Assembly: GCA_964486865.1 (NCBI GenBank) | Contig: CAZAOZ010000001.1 | Span: 123,262-187,261 of the forward strand | Length of the DNA: 64,000 bases | Direction of reading: 5' to 3' | DNA from: Ga0077527 sp964486865 | Lineage (GTDB): Bacteria > Pseudomonadota > Gammaproteobacteria > Burkholderiales > SG8-41 | In this document: in pieces, positions 1 through 7,211 of the stretch | How the letters are laid out: each line of letters opens with the position of its first letter | Numbering within the stretch: position 1 is the first letter of the stretch | Notes under the pieces: generated by a model | The model's database searches: none | What the model was told of the DNA's origin: nothing | Seen by the model: the letters and a program-made list of their open reading frames with translations, nothing else | Program-made: the position numbers and the translations under genes

Positions 1-444
1 ATACGATCGCCATTGACCATCCGTTATCCGCCGCTGATCAAGGCCGGTACTAGGCGCAAGCAACTGGTGTTGCTGCAGGATCTGGCGCCGACGCTGATCG
101 AACTCGCCGGCGGCAAGCCCGGCGAGCATATCCAGGGCCGATCGTTGCTGCCGCTGTTGTCGGGCAGGAAAACCGGCTGGCGCAAATCGGTGTTCATCGA
201 ATACTGGGCGGAGAACGCCTATCCCTGGCTGGTCGGCATGACCTACAAGGCGGTGCGTACCGATCGCCACAAATACATCCGCTGGGTGAACCGGGCGCGC
301 AACGGCGAACTCGACGAACTGTATGATCTTGACAAGGATCCGTACGAAATCAACAACGTCGCGAACAAGCCCGCTTATCGGGCCACGCGCGACCGACTGC
401 GCCGCGAGCTGCGCAAGCTCGCGGCTGACGCGCTGGGCCTGTAG
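1..444 (+). CDS. Sulfatase family protein, C-terminal part (5' end outside window)
   Basis: The reading frame is open from base 1, so this is the 3' end of a longer gene; a TTG at 13 is not a credible start. The visible residues match the C-terminal region of sulfatase/alkaline-phosphatase-fold enzymes: a stretch of the type VPLTIRYPPLIKAG, then DLAPTLIELAG, GRSLLPLL, a segment with the lysine/arginine-rich TYKAVRTDRHKYIRW, and DLDKDPYEINNVA. Sulfatases hydrolyse sulfate esters using a formylglycine, which would lie upstream of the window and cannot be seen. A Bug receptor gene follows after 32 bases on the same strand, so the two may be co-transcribed. Confidence 0.85.
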   Translation: MRSPLTIRYPPLIKAGTRRKQLVLLQDLAPTLIELAGGKPGEHIQGRSLLPLLSGRKTGWRKSVFIEYWAENAYPWLVGMTYKAVRTDRHKYIRWVNRARNGELDELYDLDKDPYEINNVANKPAYRATRDRLRRELRKLAADALGL

Positions 445-476
445 ATCAACCGCTGGTTCCTTGAGGAGGATTTATA

Positions 477-1460
477 ATGATTAAAAACAATAAGTTATGC
501 TTTATCGCCACGATGGTTGCCGCCCTGTTCAGCGCAGCCACGGCCAGTGCGCAGGGCACTGCATATCCGAACAAACCGGTACGTATCATCGTGCCGTTTC
601 CGGCGGGCGGCGGGCTTGATTTCACCACGCGCGTGGTGGCGCAAAAACTTGGCGAAGCGTGGGGGCAGCAGGTGGTGGTTGAAAATCGTCCTGGCGCGAG
701 CGGCATGATCGGTGCGGAAGTCGTCGCGCGTTCGCCCAAGGACGGCTACACCCTGCTGTCATGTTCGCCGGCTGAGGCGTCACTCAACGCCGCGCTGTAC
801 CCGAAAATGCCGTATGACCCGTTTCGTGATTTTGCGCCTATATCGCTCACTGCGCTTTACGCCAATCTGGTCACGGTGCATGCATCCATGCCGGTGCGCA
901 CATGGAAGGAATTCGTGGCGCTCTCCAAGCGTACGCCTGGAGGCATCGGTTACGGCTCCAGCGGCACCGGCAGCACACAGCATCTAACCGGCGAATGGCT
1001 GAAGCGCAACGCTGGCATTGACCTGTTGCATGTGCCTTACAAAGGCGCGGCCCCTGCGGTCAACGATCTGGTCGGCGGGCAGATTCCTTCGGGCATACTT
1101 GGCGTGGCGCCTTTGACGCAGCATCTGAAATCCGGCCGGCTGCGCGGCATCGCCGTCACTACTGCGCAGCGCACCAGCTCGCTGCCCAATATTCCTACCC
1201 TCGCCGAGGAGGGCGTCAAGGGATTTGATTCGTCGCAATGGTTTGGCATCTTGGCGCCTGCTGGGACTCCCGCTGCCATCGTTACGAAGGTCAATGCCGA
1301 TCTGCGGCGTATTCTTGCTTTGAACGACGTGAAGGAACGTCTCGCATCCCAGGGCGGTGATGCGCATTACACCAGCGCGGACGCGTTCGGCGCGTTCATG
1401 AAGGCCGAGCATGCGAAATACGCGAAGGTCATTGCCGAGGCCAACATCAAGGTTGACTGA
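477..1460 (+). CDS. Bug family (TctC) tripartite tricarboxylate transporter substrate-binding protein
   Basis: A 327-residue protein with a Sec signal peptide (hydrophobic run from about residue 8 to an ASA-Q cleavage region near 26) and the Bug hallmarks: YPNKPVRIIVPFPAGGGLD near the mature N-terminus, VENRPGASG, and HVPYKGAAPAVNDLVGG. Bug proteins are periplasmic receptors that deliver carboxylates or amides to a TctAB permease; none is encoded here, and many Bug genes are orphans. The start is supported by GAGGAGGA a few bases upstream. The preceding sulfatase suggests a shared catabolic context, but the ligand cannot be predicted. Codons 3-7 contain the AT-rich motif that recurs in this window. 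Confidence 0.93.
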   Translation: MIKNNKLCFIATMVAALFSAATASAQGTAYPNKPVRIIVPFPAGGGLDFTTRVVAQKLGEAWGQQVVVENRPGASGMIGAEVVARSPKDGYTLLSCSPAEASLNAALYPKMPYDPFRDFAPISLTALYANLVTVHASMPVRTWKEFVALSKRTPGGIGYGSSGTGSTQHLTGEWLKRNAGIDLLHVPYKGAAPAVNDLVGGQIPSGILGVAPLTQHLKSGRLRGIAVTTAQRTSSLPNIPTLAEEGVKGFDSSQWFGILAPAGTPAAIVTKVNADLRRILALNDVKERLASQGGDAHYTSADAFGAFMKAEHAKYAKVIAEANIKVD

Positions 1461-1559
1461 TTGCATGAGCGTGTGCGGCAATGCAGGATACCTTCTGCTG
1501 TTAGGCATGTGCCTGCCGTTGCCGCACATCCCCATTGCGCAAAAACCCGGTAGCACGTC

Positions 1560-2774
1560 TTGACCAGCGCGACCGTCTGCTACAGCGACATTGAGGCGGC
1601 AGCGCTGCGGCTGCAAGGCCAAGTGCTGGACACACCCTGCCTTGAATCAAGGACGCTGGGCCAGATTGTCGGCTGCCAAGTCTTTCTGAAATTCGAGAAC
1701 CTTCAGTTCACCGCCTCGTTCAAGGAGCGCGGAGCGCTGAACAAGCTCGCGGCGTTGATCGAATCCGGCGAGCCCATCAAGGGCGTCCTGGCGGCATCCG
1801 CCGGCAACCATGCGCAAGGCGTGGCCTACCACGCGCAGCGTCTGGGCCTGCGTGCCGTCATCGTGATGCCTTTGCACACGCCTGCCGTCAAGGTTGAGCG
1901 TACGCGCGGTTTCGGCGCCGAAGTGGTGTTGCATGGAGACAGCTTCGATGACGCGCGTGACCGTGCGCTGGTGCTGGCGGCGGAGCAGGGTTTGACTCTG
2001 ATCCACCCTTTCGACGATCCATTGGTCATCGCCGGCCAGGGCACCATCGGCATCGAGATGCTGCGTGCCCAGCCGGATCTGGATACATTGCTGATCGCGG
2101 TCGGCGGTGGCGGGCTGATCAGCGGCATCGCCACCGCGATGCGACAGATCAAGCCCGGCATCGAGGTCATCGGTGTGCAGACGGCGCGATTCCCGGCGAT
2201 GGTCAACGCAGTCAAGGGTACCTGCCATCCGCAGGGCAGCAGCACCATCGCCGAAGGCATAGCCGTGGGCCAGCCCGGTCTGATTACGCGCGAGCTGATA
2301 CGCCAGCGCGTCGACGACCTGGTGCTGGTTGACGAAGGCGACATCGAACAGGCGGTGCTGATGTTGCTGGAGATCGAGAAAACCGTGTGCGAAGGCGCGG
2401 GTGCCGCCGGACTGGCGGCCCTGCTCAGGGAGCCTGCCCGCTATGCCGGGCGCAAGGTGGGGCTGGTGCTGTGCGGCGGCAACATTGATCCGCTGCTGCT
2501 CTCTGCCATCATTGGGCGCGGCATGGTGCGGGCGGGCCGGCTGGCGCGCATCCGTGTCCATGCCCGCGATACGCCGGGCGTGCTGGCACGAATCGCAGCG
2601 GTGGTTGCGCAAACCGGTGCGAACATCGATGAGGTTCATCACCAGCGTGCGTTCTCGACGCTGTCGGCGCAGAACGCGGAAGTCGAACTGGTGCTGCAGA
2701 CGCGAAACCCGGCCCATGTCGCCGAGGTGGTGGTGGCGCTGCAGGCGGCAGGCTTCGCGGCGGCGAGTTGCTGA
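1560..2774 (+). CDS. ilvA: Threonine ammonia-lyase (threonine dehydratase) with C-terminal ACT domain
   Basis: A 404-residue fold-type II PLP enzyme that converts threonine to 2-oxobutanoate and ammonia, the first committed step towards isoleucine. The PLP lysine is K55 in FTASFKERGALNK; the phosphate-binding glycine loop is VGGGGLISG; ASAGNHAQG and the CGGNID motif are present. The last 75 or so residues form one ACT-like domain (RIRVHARDTPGVLARIAAVV). The length and single ACT domain fit the approximately 400-residue TdcB-like or short IlvA type rather than the 500-residue two-ACT enzyme. The frame suggests a TTG start at 1560. It is separated from the preceding Bug gene by about 100 bases. 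Confidence 0.9.
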   Translation: MTSATVCYSDIEAAALRLQGQVLDTPCLESRTLGQIVGCQVFLKFENLQFTASFKERGALNKLAALIESGEPIKGVLAASAGNHAQGVAYHAQRLGLRAVIVMPLHTPAVKVERTRGFGAEVVLHGDSFDDARDRALVLAAEQGLTLIHPFDDPLVIAGQGTIGIEMLRAQPDLDTLLIAVGGGGLISGIATAMRQIKPGIEVIGVQTARFPAMVNAVKGTCHPQGSSTIAEGIAVGQPGLITRELIRQRVDDLVLVDEGDIEQAVLMLLEIEKTVCEGAGAAGLAALLREPARYAGRKVGLVLCGGNIDPLLLSAIIGRGMVRAGRLARIRVHARDTPGVLARIAAVVAQTGANIDEVHHQRAFSTLSAQNAEVELVLQTRNPAHVAEVVVALQAAGFAAASC

Positions 2775-2836
2775 TCCTGCGCCAGCGGTCCATTGCGGGA
2801 GATGTGATTGACCACATGATCGCCTGGCGCTGCAAG

Positions 2837-2865
2837 AAAAACGGCCGGGACTTCCCGGCCGTTTT
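2837..2865. terminator. Bidirectional intrinsic terminator between ilvA and nrdJ
   Basis: A perfect 9-bp GC-rich stem (CGGCCGGGA with TCCCGGCCG) has a 2-base loop and is flanked by an A-tract on the left and a T-tract on the right. It can therefore terminate the convergent ilvA (+) and nrdJ (-) transcripts. The same stem sequence recurs at 23856-23884. Confidence 0.85.
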
Positions 2866-2884
2866 GATTGAGCGGGCTGAAAGC

Positions 2885-5800
2885 TCAGCCGCAGGCGCCG
2901 GTGTAGCCGCAGGCCGTGCAGTAGTCGCAACCGTCCTTGCGGATCAGCGTCTGGTTGCCGCACTCCGGGCAGCGGCTGCCTTTCATGATGCGTGTCGCAT
3001 TGCCCGTGGCCGGCGCGGCCAGGATGCCCATCTGCTGCAGCGGCGCGCCGTCCTCATCGAGGATGCCCAGCATCGCATAGCGGTGCAGGATCAGCCGCGC
3101 GACGTAGGCGACGGTCGAGGGGTAGGTGGCCTGCTTGCGCTGTCCCGGCACGAAGGCCATGAAATCGCCCAGCGGTTCCGGGAATTCCAGCAGCTTTTTC
3201 AGTTTCATGCCGATCCATGCCGGATCCATGACGCGCATGTCGAGCGACAGTATCTTGCACAACCCGTCGAGCGCGCGCGGATATTCGCCGGCGAGCCACA
3301 TCGAGTACGGGCGGGTGACGCCGGCGCTGCTGCCGTCGCCGGGCAGCGTGATTTCCTTGAGGCCCAACACGAAATCGTCCCCGGTACGCGGGTTGAGCAC
3401 ATCGACCGTCCACGACATCGTGCCGTCGGTGCCGGTTTTCGGTTCCTTGGGGGCGAACATCGCGTCGAGCACCGGCGTGGCCGACTGGCCGAACAGCGGC
3501 GTGCCGGGCTCGGTCAGCCCGCCCAACTGGTCAACGCGCCAGCGCACGACCTGGGCGAATGCCGCCACCACCGAAGGCATGCGTTTGATTTCACCATGCG
3601 GCGGGAACGTCATGTCGAACGGTTCATCGCCGCCCGCCCTGGCGAGGGTGTCGAGCTTGAGCTTGAGCCAGCCCGGGTCATCGGCGCGCATGTCCATGGA
3701 CAGCGTCTTGGCCACGGCGCCGAGGCCGCGCGGCTGCTCGCTGCCGTTGACCCACACTTCGAAGGCGTGGTTATAGCTGTTCTCGATGTGGCCGACGAAC
3801 ACCGCGAACGCGCCGTGCGGGTTCTCGATCATGTAGGTCCATGCCGGATTGCCGGCGCTCATCGACGGGCGGCCCGGCCAGCGCAGGCTGGCGAGCACTG
3901 GCGCCGGCAGATTCTGGATGCGCAGGCGGCGGTTGACGTCATCGGCGCGGAAATCCTGCGGCGCCTTGTCTTTCCTGGAGGGTTCGACCGACAGCACCGA
4001 GCCGAGCACGCTGTTCGGGCGGTAAGTGGCGAGGCCCTTGAGTCCGGATTTCCAGGCACGGAAATACAGATCCTGGAATTCGCCGTAGGGATAGTCTTCC
4101 GGCACGTTGACGGTCTTGGAGATGCTGGTATCGACAAAAGGCGCGACCGCGGCGACCATTTCTTCATGCGCGCGCGCCGAGATTTCCAGCGCAGTGACGA
4201 ACCACGGCGGCAGATTGTCGGTGTTGCCGCCCTCGGCCTTGTAGCGGCGCCAGGCGTGGTCTTCGACGGCGAACTCGCGCATGGTGTTGTCGGGCATGCG
4301 TTTCTTGCGCGTGTAAGTCCACGAAAACGGCGGCTCGATGCCGTTCGAGGCGTTGTCGGCAAAGGACAGGCTGATGGTGCCGGTGGGCGCGATCGACAGC
4401 AGGTGGCTGTTGCGGATGCCGTTTTTGCGGATCACCTGCTTGATCTCGTCGGGCAGACGCGCGGCGAAACTGGTGCCGGACAGGTAGAGGTCGGCATTGA
4501 ACAGCGGGAACGCGCCTTTTTCACGCGAGAGTTCGGCCGACGCGCGGTAGGCGGCGTCGCGCATGGCTTCCGAAATTTTCGCCGCCATCTGCCGTGCTTC
4601 CGGCATGTCGTAGCGCAGGCGCAGCATGATCAGTGCATCACCCAGGCCGGTAAAGCCCAGGCCGACACGGCGTTTGTTCGCGGCTTCTTCCTGTTGCTGC
4701 TTCAGCGGCCACGCGGTGACGTCGAGCACATTGTCGAGCATGCGGGTGGCGACGGCGACAACACGGCCGAAGTGTTCGAAATCGAAACCGGTTTTTTCGG
4801 CAAACGGCTGCTTGACGAACTTGGTCAGGTCGATCGAACCCAGGCAGCAGCAGCCATACGGCGGCAACGGTTGTTCGGCGCAGTTGTGTACATACAGGCC
4901 GTTGGCATCAAAGGCATGCACTTCGGATACGGTCACGTCGTAAACCGCTTCGATACCGTCCATGTCCACGCTGTCGACGGTCGCGATAAAACGATCCCGG
5001 TTGAGGGTGCGCCGGTAAGCATCGAGGGACCGTGCAAGCCGGTCTCCTTTATCGGCATCGGAAAAACCGACGCGCGTTGCAAAGGTCGCCAGATTGGCGC
5101 CACTGATAATCAGCTCATGCAGCGGCTGGGTCGGATAATCCCTGCTGCCGCCTTTGCCGTCGGGCATTGCCCGCGGGCCGCCGGTTCTGCGATTGCGATA
5201 AATGGTCGAGTTGATGCCCAGCCGCGCCAGCATGCGTTGCGTGCCTTCGAGTACCGTCATGCTGACCTGCGTGAGCCGGACGGAAACGCCTTTGGCCTGC
5301 GAACCCTGTACTGAACCGTCCGCATCGAAGAGGCCGCGCAGGAATCCGCGATAAAACGCCGATGAGTCGCGTTCGATTTCCGGCGTCAGTGTTTTGTGGC
5401 CCGGAGCCATACCCAGCGCATGAGCCAGTGATTTCAGTGCGCCCAGCGCGAGCCGGTAATGTCCCGGCTGTCCGGCAACGCTCAGCCATCCTGTGAAGTC
5501 CGCGCGGTGCGGCAGTGTCAGTGCGGCATCATGGGCAGCTTGCATCATCGTACGTACGCCGTGTGATTGCAGCGTTTCGCCATTGGCGGCTTTGATCGCC
5601 AGCGGATCCCACGCACCGAGTACTGCCTTGTCGGTCTTGAGCGTGCCGTCGCCCAGCAGCAGGCCGATCAGATAACCTTCGGACTCGGAGTGCGGGCCTG
5701 CCCATTCGGCGATATCGCAATGGTTGTGCAGCACGATTTCGTCACCGGGACGCAGATCTCCGGCTTTGCGCCATTCCGTTTCACGGCGATAACGGGTCAG

Positions 5801-6904
5801 GGCGGAGACCGAGAGGACGGGGTGATCCGCCGTCAGCCGCAGCACATGGCCTTCGCGAGTACGCAGTTTAAGTACGGGTTTGGTGCCCGTGGCAAAAAAT
5901 CCGGCCGATTCGGTGCGATAGGTTTTGCCATCGACGACCGCGTTGAACCGGGTGCCGATCAGTTGCTGAACCTGCCGCGCGCCCTCGCCGGTCATCACCC
6001 AGGTGTCGGATGTCACGCACGGATTGGTCGCCTCGATGGTCTCGCAGTAATTGAGGTTGTTGTCCTTGTTCATGCGGTCGATGAACAGGATGCCCGGTTC
6101 GGCATGATCGTAGGTCGAGCGCATGATCTGTTCCCACAGGTCGCGCGCCGGCACCTTGCGGTACACCCACAGCCCGTCCTCGCGCTGGAATGCGCCGTTG
6201 GCGAACTGTCTGGCGTTGGGTTTGGCGCGGTGGACGAGCTCGACGTCCCTGTTCTGCTCGACGGCTTCCATGAAGGGATCGGTGACGCCGACGGAGATGT
6301 TGAAGTTGGTCAGGTCGCCCTTGTCCTTGGAGTGGATGAATTCCTCGACGTCCGGATGGTCGCAGCGCAGCACGGCCATCTGCGCGCCGCGGCGCGAACC
6401 GGCGGATTCCACGGTTTCGCAGGAGCGGTCGAACACGCGCATGTACGACACCGGGCCGCTGGCGTTGGATTGCGTGCCTTTGACTTCGGCGCCTTTCGGG
6501 CGGATCGATGAAAAGTCATAACCGACGCCGCCGCCGCGACGCATGGTCTCGGCGGCTTCCTGCAGTGCGATGTAGATGCCGGGCTTGCCGTCAACCACCT
6601 CGGAAATGGAGTCGCCCACCGGCTGCACGAAGCAGTTGATCAGCGTCGCCTGCAGTTGCACGCCGGCGGCGGAGTTGATGCGGCCGGCGGGAATGAAGCC
6701 GTCTTCCTGCGCCTGCAGAAAGCGTTTTTCCCACAGCGCGCGCTGGTCCTCCGGCTCAACCTGGGCGAGGGCGCGCGCCACGCGGCGGCGCACGTCGGTG
6801 ATGCTGGTTTCCTTGCCCTTGGCGTATTTCTCGATAAGGGTATCGCGGCTGATTTCCTGTTCGGTCAGCGTGACGACGGAGGCGCCAAGGGTGGATTCAT
6901 TCAT
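2885..6904 (-). CDS. nrdJ: Adenosylcobalamin-dependent (class II) ribonucleoside-diphosphate reductase, interrupted by an intein
   Basis: The 1339-residue precursor carries an intein at residues 296-674; splicing would leave a reductase of about 960 residues that makes deoxyribonucleotides using B12. Visible family features are INCFVQP with the redox cysteine C91, the glycine-rich RRGGGVGYDFSS, SGPVSYMRVFD, the split active-site motif NP/CAEQPLPPYG, and SIAPTGTISL. The C-terminal part has two TSCPD-like repeats (roughly residues 985-1120 and 1160-1275, each with a variant of LSMDMR), then a four-cysteine zinc ribbon (CPECG and CTACG) with a terminal ACG. A purine-rich AAAGG precedes the ATG. 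Two candidate NrdR boxes lie upstream at 6953-6999. No small subunit gene is nearby, as expected for class II. Confidence 0.95.
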   Translation of the reverse strand: MNESTLGASVVTLTEQEISRDTLIEKYAKGKETSITDVRRRVARALAQVEPEDQRALWEKRFLQAQEDGFIPAGRINSAAGVQLQATLINCFVQPVGDSISEVVDGKPGIYIALQEAAETMRRGGGVGYDFSSIRPKGAEVKGTQSNASGPVSYMRVFDRSCETVESAGSRRGAQMAVLRCDHPDVEEFIHSKDKGDLTNFNISVGVTDPFMEAVEQNRDVELVHRAKPNARQFANGAFQREDGLWVYRKVPARDLWEQIMRSTYDHAEPGILFIDRMNKDNNLNYCETIEATNPCVTSDTWVMTGEGARQVQQLIGTRFNAVVDGKTYRTESAGFFATGTKPVLKLRTREGHVLRLTADHPVLSVSALTRYRRETEWRKAGDLRPGDEIVLHNHCDIAEWAGPHSESEGYLIGLLLGDGTLKTDKAVLGAWDPLAIKAANGETLQSHGVRTMMQAAHDAALTLPHRADFTGWLSVAGQPGHYRLALGALKSLAHALGMAPGHKTLTPEIERDSSAFYRGFLRGLFDADGSVQGSQAKGVSVRLTQVSMTVLEGTQRMLARLGINSTIYRNRRTGGPRAMPDGKGGSRDYPTQPLHELIISGANLATFATRVGFSDADKGDRLARSLDAYRRTLNRDRFIATVDSVDMDGIEAVYDVTVSEVHAFDANGLYVHNCAEQPLPPYGCCCLGSIDLTKFVKQPFAEKTGFDFEHFGRVVAVATRMLDNVLDVTAWPLKQQQEEAANKRRVGLGFTGLGDALIMLRLRYDMPEARQMAAKISEAMRDAAYRASAELSREKGAFPLFNADLYLSGTSFAARLPDEIKQVIRKNGIRNSHLLSIAPTGTISLSFADNASNGIEPPFSWTYTRKKRMPDNTMREFAVEDHAWRRYKAEGGNTDNLPPWFVTALEISARAHEEMVAAVAPFVDTSISKTVNVPEDYPYGEFQDLYFRAWKSGLKGLATYRPNSVLGSVLSVEPSRKDKAPQDFRADDVNRRLRIQNLPAPVLASLRWPGRPSMSAGNPAWTYMIENPHGAFAVFVGHIENSYNHAFEVWVNGSEQPRGLGAVAKTLSMDMRADDPGWLKLKLDTLARAGGDEPFDMTFPPHGEIKRMPSVVAAFAQVVRWRVDQLGGLTEPGTPLFGQSATPVLDAMFAPKEPKTGTDGTMSWTVDVLNPRTGDDFVLGLKEITLPGDGSSAGVTRPYSMWLAGEYPRALDGLCKILSLDMRVMDPAWIGMKLKKLLEFPEPLGDFMAFVPGQRKQATYPSTVAYVARLILHRYAMLGILDEDGAPLQQMGILAAPATGNATRIMKGSRCPECGNQTLIRKDGCDYCTACGYTGACG
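4883..6019 (-). mobile_element. Intein with LAGLIDADG (DOD) homing endonuclease inside NrdJ
   Basis: The 379-residue element spans precursor residues 296-674. It starts with Cys296 (CVTSDTWVMTGEG, splicing block A) and has a TADHPVL block B with the T-x-x-H motif. It ends with EVHAFDANGLYVHN (blocks F and G), followed by the +1 Cys of the C-extein. Two endonuclease motifs are intact: YLIGLLLGDGTLK (residues 411-423) and FLRGLFDADGSVQ (521-533), both with their catalytic acidic residues. All residues needed for class 1 splicing and for the endonuclease appear to be present. The exteins rejoin to NPCAEQPLPPYG. The boundaries were checked codon by codon. Confidence 0.96.
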
Positions 6905-6952
6905 TGCCGGCCTTTCTGTTCCGTTGGATGGCGCGGTGCGCCTGATCGTTAT

Positions 6953-6999
6953 TCACAAGCTGTTGTGGTGCGCAGTATGCACCCCACAGCCGATGGTGA
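6953..6999 (-). promoter_or_regulatory. Candidate tandem NrdR boxes upstream of nrdJ
   Basis: The 16-mer at 6953-6968 contains the inverted repeat CACAA-gctg-TTGTG. It keeps the conserved core positions of the published NrdR box (acaCwAtATaTwGtgt; 11 of 16 by eye). A weaker 16-mer at 6984-6999 matches 9 of 16. Their start-to-start distance is 31 bp, the three-helical-turn spacing known for NrdR box pairs. They lie 49-95 bases upstream of the nrdJ start, where NrdR repressor sites normally sit. The second box is weak, so this remains a proposal. Confidence 0.45.
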
Positions 7000-7096
7000 A
7001 AAGGCCTGCGATTTGACTTTAATCAAAAATCACAACTTATTGTTTTTGTTCCCATTAATCATGCCCGAATTTTGGGCGGCTGGGGCCCCTGGAGGG

Positions 7097-7102
7097 TTGA
7101 CA
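7097..7102 (+). promoter_or_regulatory. Candidate -35 hexamer for the dehydratase gene
   Basis: A consensus TTGACA lies 110 bases upstream of the ATG at 7212. No convincing -10 hexamer is visible at 16-18 bases; the corresponding position falls at the edge of the tandem repeats at 7123-7164. Only the -35 match is seen. Confidence 0.35.
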
Positions 7103-7122
7103 AATCGTCTCCGGTGCTGATT

Positions 7123-7164
7123 GGCGGCCCGGTTGCACAGGATGGCAGCCCGGTTGCACAGGAC
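7123..7164. repeat. Two-copy 21-bp tandem direct repeat, candidate operator
   Basis: Two adjacent 21-bp units share CCCGGTTGCACAGGA and differ at two positions (GGCGG or GGCAG at the start, T or C at the end). The 21-bp period equals two helical turns. The array sits between a TTGACA hexamer and the start of the dehydratase gene. This arrangement would suit cooperative binding of a regulator, but no regulator gene is adjacent. Confidence 0.4.
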
Positions 7165-7211
7165 AGGCAGGGCAGTTATCTTCGGGCTCCCTTTCCTGAG
7201 GTTTTTCTGCA

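Noticed and set aside
2768..5314. 848-codon open frame on the plus strand opposite nrdJ
   Set aside because: It is antisense to a well-conserved gene, rich in Arg/His/Ala as expected for a GC-rich shadow frame, and has no recognisable domain.
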